A DNA stretch of 5,524 nt, taken from NCBI GenBank assembly GCA_013002645.1, contig JABDJF010000741.1:1-5524 (forward strand), in the 5' to 3' direction. Origin of the DNA: Myxococcales bacterium. GTDB taxonomy: Bacteria; Myxococcota_A; Polyangia; Polyangiales; Houyiibacteriaceae. Shown here in pieces: positions 1 to 5,524 of this stretch (the first letter of the stretch is position 1; every line of letters begins with the position of its first letter). The notes beneath the pieces are model-generated. The model saw only the letters and a program-made list of their open reading frames with translations. It had not been told where the DNA came from and made no database searches. Made by a program: the position numbers and the translations under genes.

Positions 1-366
1 GGTGACGGTCGGGTGATCGCCTATGCAGGAAATTACAGCGATTACCGAGACCAACGCGTGGCAGGACAGGCAAAGCGCAAGCGAAGCGCTGACAAGAGCG
101 CGCTCGAGCCGAAAAGCAGCTCGACCAGCAAAGGAAAGAAGCTCTCATACAAAGAGAAGCAGGAGCTTCAGCGACTCCCGGGCGAGATCGAACGCGCCGA
201 AGCAGAGGCGGTCGAGGTCGAAGAGCTCCTGAATGACCCGGCGCTGTACGCTGATCGCGCCGAAGAAGTGCCCTCCATCGTGGCGCGCCAAGGCGACCTG
301 CGGGAAGAAATAGACCGAATGATGACTCGCTGGCTGGAGCTAGACTCCAAAGCTGCGGGCGAATAG
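1..366 (+). CDS. uup: ABC-F family ATPase (Uup type), C-terminal fragment
   Basis: This is the 3' end of a gene entering from the left. The frame is open from base 1 and ends at TAG 364-366, giving 121 residues. A GTG at 13 is in frame, but the residues before it (GDGR) continue the family's typical text, so it is probably not the start. The fragment opens with the GDGRV...Y.GNYSDY segment that follows the second ATPase domain in ABC-F proteins. A basic Lys/Ser-rich linker (about residues 20-46) comes next, then KLSYKEKQELQRLPGEIE and a highly charged heptad-like helix running to the end. That matches the C-terminal coiled-coil domain of Uup, which binds nucleic acid. ABC-F proteins are soluble, have two ATPase domains and no membrane part, and act on ribosomes; Uup also affects transposon excision and replication. 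Both ATPase domains lie outside the window, so the subfamily rests on this tail alone. Confidence 0.85.
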   Translation, partial: GDGRVIAYAGNYSDYRDQRVAGQAKRKRSADKSALEPKSSSTSKGKKLSYKEKQELQRLPGEIERAEAEAVEVEELLNDPALYADRAEEVPSIVARQGDLREEIDRMMTRWLELDSKAAGE

Positions 367-437
367 CCGGCTATGGCCCCAATTGTGGGGCTTGCGGTAG
401 ACCGCAGGGTGACGCTACAACTAGCCGGCTATGGCCC
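364..437 (+). repeat. 16-bp direct repeat pair, each with a 10-bp palindrome
   Basis: TAGCCGGCTATGGCCC occurs at 364-379 and again at 422-437, 58 bp apart. The first ten bases, TAGCCGGCTA, form a perfect palindrome in each copy. The first copy contains the stop codon of the ABC-F gene, and the second overlaps the start codon of the dehydrogenase. Both copies carry an ATG at the same offset, but only the second opens the long frame. The pair could be the trace of a local duplication or a two-site operator. The sequence does not decide between them. Confidence 0.75.
376..406 (+). other. two adjacent small hairpins in the spacer
   Basis: GCCCCA (376-381) pairs with TGGGGC (386-391) across a 4-nt loop. 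TGCGGT (393-398) pairs with ACCGCA (401-406) across 2 nt, or as a 5-bp stem with a 4-nt loop. Both stems are perfect and lie one base apart, between the ABC-F stop and the dehydrogenase start. No run of T follows, so they do not make a standard intrinsic terminator. They could slow RNA decay or transcription, or be incidental in GC-rich DNA. Confidence 0.45.
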
Positions 438-1867
438 AAACCGCTCAAATCCGCTCGATCCAGTCCATCGAAAACGAGGCGCAGCGCGTCTACAAGCTCC
501 AACGCGAGGCGTACCTGCGGGAACCATACCCGAGTCTTCAGGAACGAAAGGCGCGCCTAGACGCGGTCGAGCGAATCCTGCTGGAGAACACCGACGCAAT
601 CGTCGAGGCGATTGCGCGCGACTTCGGGCACCGCTGTGCCGAAGAGTCGAAGATCCTCGAAATCTTTCCAGTCATCGACGGGCTTCGTCACACGCGGAAG
701 AAGCTTCGCAAATGGATGAAGCCTCAGCGCCGTCCCATTTCGTTGCTTTTTGCGACCGGCTCCAACCGGCTCATCCCGCAGCCCAAGGGCGTCGTGGGGA
801 TCGTCTCGCCTTGGAACTACCCGCTCTTCCTCACCTTGAGCCCTCTCACCAGTGTCTTGGCCGCCGGCAACCGCGCGATGATCAAGATGGCCAGCAACTC
901 GCAGCACCTTTGCCGCCTGCTGGCGGACAAGTTCAGCGAGGTGTTCCCAGAAGAGGTCGTCGCGATCTTGCCGGGCGTTCGTGCCGGCGACTTCTCCACG
1001 CTTCCCTATGACCACATCATTTTCACCGGCTCCGCCGACGTCGGTCGGACGGTCATGCGATCGGCGGCAGAGAACCTGACGCCGGTCACCCTCGAGCTCG
1101 GCGGCAAGTCGCCGACGATCGTCTGTGACGACTTCGACATCGACGAGGCTGCTTCGCGAATCATGTATGCGAAGCTCGTCAACGCAGGCCAGACTTGCCT
1201 GGCGCCGGACTACCTCTTCCTTCCGGAGGGCAGCGAGGATCGATTCGTCGCAGCGGCACAGCGCCTGGTCACAGAGCGCTATCCCGACACGAACGACGAC
1301 AGCTACACCTCGGTCATCGATGACAAGGCATTCCGGCGCCTGCGCATGACGCTCGAGGATGCCGAGGCCAAGGGCGCGAAGCTGGTCCCGCTGGTCCCGA
1401 ATGCGTCTTTCAACGATGTGCTTCGCAAGTTCCCGCCGCACCTCGTGCTCAACGTCACCGAGGACATGATGATCATGCAGGAAGAGATCTTTGGTCCTCT
1501 TTTCCCCGTGATGACGTACAAAAACCTGGACGAGACCATCGAGTATGTGACCCGCCGGGACAGGCCGCTCGGCTTCTATGTGTTCACCAACGACCGCGCC
1601 CGCAAGGACAAGCTCCTCTACAGCACGATTTCGGGCGGCGTCACCATCAACAACTGCATCATCCACGTCGCTCAGCACGACCTGCCGTTCGGCGGTGTTG
1701 GCGCGAGCGGCATCGGCCACTACCACGGCCACGAGGGCTTCGTAGAGTTCAGCAAAATGCGTCCTGTCTTCACCAGCCCGTGGCTCTCGCTCCTGCATTG
1801 GTTCTATCCGCCGTACACCGGCAAGCAGGAACGCATGATCGACATGACGATCAAGCTCAAGCCCTGA
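431..1867 (+). CDS. NAD(P)-dependent aldehyde dehydrogenase, coniferyl-aldehyde dehydrogenase type
   Basis: A 478-residue cytosolic enzyme that oxidises an aldehyde to its acid with NAD(P)+. The landmarks are in order: PWNYP with the oxyanion Asn129, cofactor Lys152, the FTGSADVGR turn of the Rossmann fold (198-206), general base Glu222 in LELGGKSP, nucleophile Cys256 in NAGQTCLAPDY, EIFGP (352-356), and PFGGVGASGIG (419-429). The short N-terminus, the RKKLRKWMKP segment near 89-98 and the C-terminal PPY place it in the class 3-like branch with coniferyl aldehyde dehydrogenases, which are close to this length. The true substrate cannot be read: aromatic and fatty aldehydes are both possible, and no phenylpropanoid genes lie nearby. 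An in-frame TAG at 422-424 excludes an earlier start, and the next Met is residue 96, so ATG 431 is firm despite no clear Shine-Dalgarno sequence. The usual Lys-Pro-Ser-Glu after the cofactor Lys is replaced by Lys-Met-Ala-Ser. It may be cotranscribed with the ABC-F gene 64 bp upstream. Confidence 0.93.
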   Translation: MAQTAQIRSIQSIENEAQRVYKLQREAYLREPYPSLQERKARLDAVERILLENTDAIVEAIARDFGHRCAEESKILEIFPVIDGLRHTRKKLRKWMKPQRRPISLLFATGSNRLIPQPKGVVGIVSPWNYPLFLTLSPLTSVLAAGNRAMIKMASNSQHLCRLLADKFSEVFPEEVVAILPGVRAGDFSTLPYDHIIFTGSADVGRTVMRSAAENLTPVTLELGGKSPTIVCDDFDIDEAASRIMYAKLVNAGQTCLAPDYLFLPEGSEDRFVAAAQRLVTERYPDTNDDSYTSVIDDKAFRRLRMTLEDAEAKGAKLVPLVPNASFNDVLRKFPPHLVLNVTEDMMIMQEEIFGPLFPVMTYKNLDETIEYVTRRDRPLGFYVFTNDRARKDKLLYSTISGGVTINNCIIHVAQHDLPFGGVGASGIGHYHGHEGFVEFSKMRPVFTSPWLSLLHWFYPPYTGKQERMIDMTIKLKP

Positions 1868-1912
1868 CTCTAGCCTAGGCCGGGTTCGACGGCGTTCAGC
1901 GGCGGCGTCGCG

Positions 1913-3652
1913 TCAGTCGAGGGTGATCGAGACTTGCTTGATCGTGTCGGCTTTGACGTCGATGAAGACCCGTTTGGGAGGCCCAGTGCCGGAGCGCTTC
2001 AAAACTAGCTTGTGACGTCCAGCGGGGAGCGTTAGCCGTCTCGGAGTGCTTCCCAACGACTTCCCGTTCTTGAATACCTCAGCCCAACCGCCGCGAGTAA
2101 CGAGGTTGACGGTGCCCGGCTTCGCGCCCTTCTGTGGTTTCGGACGAGCGCGTCGTTTGCGAGTCGGCGCCGCGGTTCTTGCCTTTCGCTCCACGGGCGC
2201 CGCGGTTCTTGCCTTTCGCTCGACAGGCGGTGCGGTTTCGGCTTTTCGCTCGACTGGGGGTGTTGCAGCCGGAAGCGGATCGACTGGCTTTCGAAGGACC
2301 GAGTCGTTCGGCAGCTCGACGGGAGCTGGGGGTTCCGCCGCGTGCACCGCTGCCATCGGCCGGGGTGCTTCGACCATGGCCGGCGACGGTGCGACGTTCT
2401 CTTCCGGATAGCCGGCGACCAGCGCAGCGGCGACGGCGCCACCGACAGTGACTAGACCCACAGCCAACGCGACCATCATGCGTCGGGATCGTCCCCTTTT
2501 CCTAGGTAGCGGAATCGTCCCCGCGAGCGTCCCGGCCTGCGTCATGTCGAACTCATCAGCTATGGGGATAGAGAGCACCGGCGCACGTTGCATCCGCGCG
2601 AGCTCCATGAGCTGATTCTTGCGCGCCTCTCCCTGGGGAAAGAGCTCCCGCATCCAGTCCGAGAGCTCGGCCGGACCGATCAGCTCTTCTTGCTTAGTCA
2701 AAAATTTTCGGAGCGCCTGACCCATTTCTCGGGCGGTTTGCCAGCGCTCGTTTGGGTCTCTGGCGAGTGCTTTCAATGCGATGTCGTCGAGCTCTTTGGG
2801 AACTTGGGGTCGGAACTTCGACGGCGGAGCGATGTCTTCGTAAAGCAAGGCGAACATCGTATTGGCCGTGGTGTCACGCTTGAAAAGCCGCTTGACAGCG
2901 AGCGCCTCCCACAGGGCGGCGCCCAAAGCCCAGATATCGATTCTTCGGTCGATGGTTCCGGCTTTCAGCTGCTCCGGGGCCATGTACGCGATGGTTCCCT
3001 TCACGTCCCCGGTGGACGTCTTGTGCAAACGTTCGCGTGCGCTAGCCACTCCGAAATCGACCAGCTGCACCGCGCCGTCATATGTAACGAACAGGTTCCG
3101 AGGAGAGACGTCGCGATGGACGACATGAAGTAGATCGCCGTTGGCGTCCTTGAGCTCGTGGGCGGCGTGGAGCCCTTCGCAGGCATTCGCGATGATGCGC
3201 GCCATTCGAAGCGGCAGCAGAGGACTCCGGCGTTGCTCTGTAACGTTGGCTACCCTCGTATAGACACGGGCCAAAGGCTCGCCTACGAGGTACTCCATCG
3301 CGATGTAGTACTCGCCGTCGGCTTGGCCAAAGTCGAACACACTGCACACGTTCGGATGAGTGATCCGCGAAGCGATCTTCGCTTCGTCCAGAAACATCTC
3401 GATGCAGTCGGTTTCTTTCGCGAGGTGGGGATGGATCCGCTTGAGCGCGACCAGCTTCTCGAACCCTGCGGTTCCGTCGAGCCGAGCAAGGTAGACCGAA
3501 CCCATGCCCCCCGACGCGAGCTGGAAGCGAAGCTCGTAGCGGCCGATCCGCTCCGGCGGAGCTCGCTCCGGCGGGACGCTCTCCGCCACCGATTCCGGCG
3601 GAAGCGACTCCACCCCCTCACCGGTCTCCGCTTTCTCGGTATCCAAGCTCAC
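1913..3652 (-). CDS. transmembrane Hanks-type Ser/Thr protein kinase with PEGA-like C-terminal domain
   Basis: A 579-residue protein. A Pro/Glu-rich N-terminal tail (1-37) precedes the kinase domain (about 39-318). The domain is complete: glycine loop ASGGMGSVY (46-54), ATP Lys71, helix-C Glu90, HRDVSPRN (179-186) with catalytic Asp181 and Asn186, DFG (199-201), APE (225-227), DIW (239-241) and Arg303. It is an RD kinase, and Thr212, Ser213 and Thr214 are candidate activation-loop sites. A juxtamembrane stretch ends in a basic cluster (384-391), then one membrane helix (about 392-413). Outside follow a Pro/Ala linker (418-512) with three 10-residue repeats and a PEGA-like beta domain (513-579) containing LPAGRHKLVLK. 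It should phosphorylate cytoplasmic targets on Ser/Thr, with the outer domain sensing the envelope; targets are unknown. The start is GTG (3652-3650), with AAGGAG 10 nt upstream. The gene converges on the dehydrogenase and diverges from the exported pair. Confidence 0.95.
   Translation of the reverse strand: MSLDTEKAETGEGVESLPPESVAESVPPERAPPERIGRYELRFQLASGGMGSVYLARLDGTAGFEKLVALKRIHPHLAKETDCIEMFLDEAKIASRITHPNVCSVFDFGQADGEYYIAMEYLVGEPLARVYTRVANVTEQRRSPLLPLRMARIIANACEGLHAAHELKDANGDLLHVVHRDVSPRNLFVTYDGAVQLVDFGVASARERLHKTSTGDVKGTIAYMAPEQLKAGTIDRRIDIWALGAALWEALAVKRLFKRDTTANTMFALLYEDIAPPSKFRPQVPKELDDIALKALARDPNERWQTAREMGQALRKFLTKQEELIGPAELSDWMRELFPQGEARKNQLMELARMQRAPVLSIPIADEFDMTQAGTLAGTIPLPRKRGRSRRMMVALAVGLVTVGGAVAAALVAGYPEENVAPSPAMVEAPRPMAAVHAAEPPAPVELPNDSVLRKPVDPLPAATPPVERKAETAPPVERKARTAAPVERKARTAAPTRKRRARPKPQKGAKPGTVNLVTRGGWAEVFKNGKSLGSTPRRLTLPAGRHKLVLKRSGTGPPKRVFIDVKADTIKQVSITLD
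2171..2260 (-). repeat. three 30-bp in-frame tandem repeats in the kinase linker
   Basis: Units at 2171-2200, 2201-2230 and 2231-2260 encode PPVERKAETA, PPVERKARTA and APVERKARTA (kinase residues 465-494, in reading order from the third unit to the first). The two units nearest the 3' end of the gene differ at 3 of 30 bases, and the third is more diverged. The repeats lie in the extracytoplasmic Pro/Ala linker between the membrane helix and the PEGA-like domain, so they set the length and charge of the spacer. Unit number probably varies between strains. Confidence 0.85.
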
Positions 3653-3745
3653 GATTCCCCAACTCCTTATAGCGCATTTAAGCCGTTATTTATAAAACTT
3701 TTGATTGGTACTTCACTTTTCGCTATTTTGTAGGGACTAGAGCAC
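3653..3745. promoter_or_regulatory. AT-rich divergent promoter region
   Basis: This 93-bp gap separates the divergent starts of the kinase gene (GTG 3652, minus) and the TPR-like gene (ATG 3746, plus). Its middle, about 3668-3730, is strikingly AT-rich compared with the GC-rich surroundings, as expected for promoters. Ribosome sites frame it on both sides: AAGGAG on the minus strand (3668-3663) and AGGGA on the plus strand (3732-3736, 9 nt before ATG). A TTATAAAT run on the minus strand (around 3691-3698) could serve as a -10 box for the kinase, but no good -35 is seen for it. Confidence 0.6.
3701..3729 (+). promoter_or_regulatory. candidate sigma-70-like promoter for the exported pair
   Basis: TTGATT (3701-3706) and TATTTT (3724-3729) are separated by 17 bp and match the vegetative consensus boxes at 4 of 6 positions each. 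A start near 3736 would leave a leader of only about 10 nt and cut into the AGGGA ribosome site. Either the leader is very short or the real promoter lies a little upstream. This is a pattern match only, in a phylum whose promoters are poorly defined. Confidence 0.35.
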
Positions 3746-4633
3746 ATGTCTACAAAACTCGGAATCATTGGACTTTTGGGCGCTCTCTGCCTCCTCTCGA
3801 CCGAGGCAAAGGCTCACTACCTCTTAGACGACGCCATCGCCTCCTATGAGGATGCCGATTTTCGGGCGGCGCTTCGCACGTTCAATCTCGCAGCAAGGGA
3901 CGCGGACCTCTCGGTCGAGGAGCTTCTCCTGCTGTTTGAAATGAGAGCCCTGGTCCACCATGCGATGGGCAACGAGACCGCGATGCTCCGGGACTTGGAG
4001 CGCGTTGGCGCGCTGCGTCCGCGTCACCAGCTCGGAAGCCTTGCGCCTCCTCCGGTGCGCCGGGCCTTCAACGACATGCTCGAGGCGAACGGCGGAACGC
4101 TGGGGGTCGAGCTCGTCATCGAGGAGAAAGTTTTCGACGGGAAACCATTCGTCGTGGCGCGCGTCGAACAGGTTCCCAAGGACCTCGTGCACCATATCGG
4201 CCTTCAATGCCGAGTTCCGCCGGAGGGCAGAGCCATCGCACGCACTGCCCAGGGTACGCGTGCACGGATCGCACTTCCAGAATCTGGCGCGCACCAAGGG
4301 TGCGATGCGTCGGCGGAGACCCGGCGGGGTACCGTCCTGTTCAGTGCAAGCATCGAGGGCACGCGTCCAAAGGCAGCACCACCGTCTACGAAGCCGCCGG
4401 TACCAGCGCCGATGCCCACGCCTGTGCCGGCACAGTCGCCGAGCGTCTTCCAAATGCCGAAGTACCAAGGCCCCGTCGATCAGCCGACGACGAAGAAAAA
4501 GAAGAAGAAGTGGCCTTGGATTGTGGCCGTCACCGCGGTCGCGGTCGCGGGAGGCGTCACCGCCGGTGTCCTTCTGTCCAAGAGCTCTAAGGAAAGCCAG
4601 CCCGCATCGGGCGGCGTCACGGTGAGCTGGTGA
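3746..4633 (+). CDS. exported TPR-like protein with Pro-rich linker and C-terminal membrane anchor
   Basis: A 295-residue protein of no recognised specific function. Residues 1-23 form a signal peptide (Lys4, a hydrophobic core GIIGLLGALCLL, cleavage likely after AKA). Residues about 24-95 are helical and resemble one or two tetratricopeptide units (LLDDAIASYEDADFRAAL and on to LLLFEMRALVHHAMGN). About 115-205 looks beta-rich and holds Cys155 and Cys186, a possible disulfide pair. A Pro/Ala/Thr-rich linker (207-248) leads to six lysines (250-255) and a membrane helix, WPWIVAVTAV to GVLLS (256-278), with a short polar tail. Exported TPR proteins of this layout are common beside myxobacterial kinases; TPRs usually mediate protein-protein contacts. 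The start is ATG 3746, with AGGGA 9 nt upstream. Its stop overlaps the start of the next gene, so the two form an operon and are probably translationally coupled. Confidence 0.85.
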   Translation: MSTKLGIIGLLGALCLLSTEAKAHYLLDDAIASYEDADFRAALRTFNLAARDADLSVEELLLLFEMRALVHHAMGNETAMLRDLERVGALRPRHQLGSLAPPPVRRAFNDMLEANGGTLGVELVIEEKVFDGKPFVVARVEQVPKDLVHHIGLQCRVPPEGRAIARTAQGTRARIALPESGAHQGCDASAETRRGTVLFSASIEGTRPKAAPPSTKPPVPAPMPTPVPAQSPSVFQMPKYQGPVDQPTTKKKKKKWPWIVAVTAVAVAGGVTAGVLLSKSSKESQPASGGVTVSW

Positions 4634-5524
4634 GTGTACTTAGTCACAGATTGGGCTTCGCCATCTTGTTGGTCGCCATCGTCGGATCGCCGACAGCAGG
4701 CTGCGGCGGCGAGTCAGGGGCTGAGGGGCTCAGTGTAGCCGTGACCTTTGCACCGGGGGTGCCGCGGGCGGCGCGCGACGAGGCGGTTCGCGTCGAGGTG
4801 TACCTCGTCGGTTCCTGCGATTCGGCGGTGATGGGTGACCGACCGGAGGACGCCCTCGACAGCATGTTCGTTCTTCGCGACGGGAGCGCAGGTCCGGCGA
4901 TCGGGATTCCCGAACCGGGCCAGTATGGGCTCTACGCGGTCGCGCAGGATTCGAACTGCGCGGTCGTTGGCGCGGGTTGCGAACCCGTCACGATCGAGGT
5001 CGAAAGCCCCGGTCCTCTCTCCGTCGAGCTCGGTGCGTTTTCGGGCGACGGGTGCTCGGTAGGCCAGGCGTGCTCGATCGAGACTGGCGACTGCAGCGGC
5101 TCCGGCAGCGATTGTGTAGACCAGGACTCCGATGGCTTGGGTGACGGCACCCTCGGCAACGCGGGCTGCGTCGACACGACGACCGACTCGAACGACTCCG
5201 ACGGCACGGTCTGTGCGGACACCGATGGCGACAGCTGTGATGATTGCAGCAGCGGTTTCTTCGACCCGAGCGACGACGGCGTCGACATGGACGGCGACGG
5301 CATTTGCGATGCCGGGGACGTGTGCGTCGACGGGGACGATGACGGCCTCGGTGACGGCAGCGGAGGCAATGTAGGCTGCTCCGATGCGACCACGGACTCG
5401 AACGACAGCGACGGCACGGTCTGCGCGGACACCGATAGCGACAGCTGTGATGATTGCAGCAGCGGTTTCTTCGACCCGAGCGACGACGGCGTCGACATGG
5501 ACGGCGACGGCATTTGCGATGCCG
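4630..5524 (+). CDS. lipoprotein with Asp/Cys-rich tandem repeats (thrombospondin type 3-like), 3'-truncated
   Basis: An open frame of 298 codons runs off the window edge with no stop. GTG 4630-4632 overlaps the upstream TGA as GTGA, an arrangement typical of coupled translation. It gives a short basic n-region (His6-Arg7), a hydrophobic core LGFAILLVAIVGS and a lipobox ending TAGC with Cys25. Thr rather than Leu at -3 is unusual but tolerated, so a lipidated envelope or surface protein is likely. Residues about 33-136 look like a beta-sandwich (LSVAVTFAPG, VRVEVYLVG, YGLYAVAQD, VTIEVE, LSVELGAF) with Cys63, Cys110 and Cys117. A Cys-rich hinge (142-155) precedes two 70-residue repeats (159-228 and 229-298). 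These contain DxDxDG-type loops, with 22 Asp, 6 Cys and no Lys or Arg in the second copy. Such loops bind calcium in thrombospondin type 3 repeats, so calcium-stabilised stalk or adhesin behaviour is inferred. The exact function is unknown, and more repeats may follow. Confidence 0.85.
   Translation, partial: MSVLSHRLGFAILLVAIVGSPTAGCGGESGAEGLSVAVTFAPGVPRAARDEAVRVEVYLVGSCDSAVMGDRPEDALDSMFVLRDGSAGPAIGIPEPGQYGLYAVAQDSNCAVVGAGCEPVTIEVESPGPLSVELGAFSGDGCSVGQACSIETGDCSGSGSDCVDQDSDGLGDGTLGNAGCVDTTTDSNDSDGTVCADTDGDSCDDCSSGFFDPSDDGVDMDGDGICDAGDVCVDGDDDGLGDGSGGNVGCSDATTDSNDSDGTVCADTDSDSCDDCSSGFFDPSDDGVDMDGDGICDA
5104..5523 (+). repeat. 210-bp tandem repeat, two copies seen
   Basis: Copy 1 spans 5104-5313 and copy 2 spans 5314-5523, in frame and without a gap. 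The encoded units match at 60 of 70 residues. The first 124 bases differ at 32 positions, while 5228-5314 and 5438-5524 are identical over 87 nt. Each unit has Cys at unit positions 4, 22, 37, 45, 48 and 68 and several DxDxDG-like loops. Identity runs up to the window edge, so the array may continue beyond it. Confidence 0.95.

Noticed and set aside
376..406. The spacer hairpins as an intrinsic terminator for the ABC-F gene
   Set aside because: The stems are only 6 bp and no T tract follows, so terminator function is not supported.
373..1011. Plus-strand frame starting at the first ATG of the direct repeat
   Set aside because: It is out of frame with the dehydrogenase, overlaps most of its N-terminal half, and encodes an Arg/Pro-rich sequence without family features.
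557..1798. Long minus-strand open frame (413 codons) opposite the dehydrogenase gene
   Set aside because: It lies wholly antisense to a gene with intact catalytic motifs. Its product is low-complexity and Arg/Asp/Val-rich with no recognisable domain, as expected for a GC-rich shadow frame.
1868..1912. Possible bidirectional terminator in the convergent 45-bp gap
   Set aside because: Only weak pairing is seen: CGACG 1887-1891 with CGTCG 1906-1910 over a 14-nt loop. There is no T run on either strand, so it is not called.
3158..3733. Plus-strand frame opposite the kinase N-terminal half, reaching into the promoter region
   Set aside because: It is antisense to the invariant kinase motifs and has no ribosome site or recognisable domain.
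3824..4468. Minus-strand frame opposite the TPR-like gene
   Set aside because: It is Arg/Leu-rich shadow sequence. The plus strand has a signal peptide, ribosome site and membrane anchor.
4932..5513. Minus-strand frame with Ser/Pro-rich repeats
   Set aside because: It is the antisense shadow of the lipoprotein repeats. Its periodicity copies the 210-bp repeat, and the plus-strand frame has a signal peptide, lipobox and coupled start.
5104..5524. CRISPR-like or non-coding satellite array
   Set aside because: Units are contiguous, 210 bp long, have no spacers, and keep an open frame with protein-level conservation.

Overview
The window looks like a piece of a GC-rich chromosome from the Myxococcota (the former Deltaproteobacteria). 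The basis is protein style, not a marker gene: a Hanks-type Ser/Thr kinase with a single membrane span and a PEGA-like extracytoplasmic tail, an exported TPR-like protein with a Pro-rich and Lys-rich C-terminal anchor, and a lipoprotein with Asp/Cys-rich repeats like the thrombospondin type 3 class. Together these are typical of myxobacteria. A narrower placement cannot be supported from this sequence.

Layout. Positions 1-366 (+) are the 3' end of an ABC-F ATPase gene of the Uup type. A 64-bp spacer follows, holding a 16-bp direct repeat and two small perfect hairpins. Positions 431-1867 (+) encode a complete aldehyde dehydrogenase of the coniferyl-aldehyde dehydrogenase type with all catalytic residues. 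It converges, across 45 bp, on a 579-residue transmembrane Ser/Thr kinase on the minus strand (1913-3652). The kinase gene starts at an AT-rich divergent intergenic region (3653-3745). From there two genes run rightwards: an exported TPR-like protein (3746-4633) and, overlapping its stop codon by 4 bp, a repeat-bearing lipoprotein (4630 to the window end). The lipoprotein frame has no stop before the edge, so the gene is cut off at its 3' side.

How the genes fit together. The ABC-F protein and the dehydrogenase look like ordinary cytoplasmic housekeeping or metabolic genes. The right half reads as a small envelope module: a membrane kinase with an extracytoplasmic PEGA-like domain, divergent from a translationally coupled pair of exported proteins. 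A functional link between kinase and pair is inferred from gene order only.

The most distinctive sequence signal is the 210-bp (70-residue) in-frame tandem duplication in the lipoprotein. Its second half is identical between copies over 87 nt, while its first half has diverged by about a quarter. No CRISPR, tRNA, rRNA, insertion sequence or phage gene was seen, and no gene-free stretch is longer than 93 bp. Nothing amounts to a clearly undescribed system; the envelope kinase/lipoprotein locus is the best candidate for follow-up.
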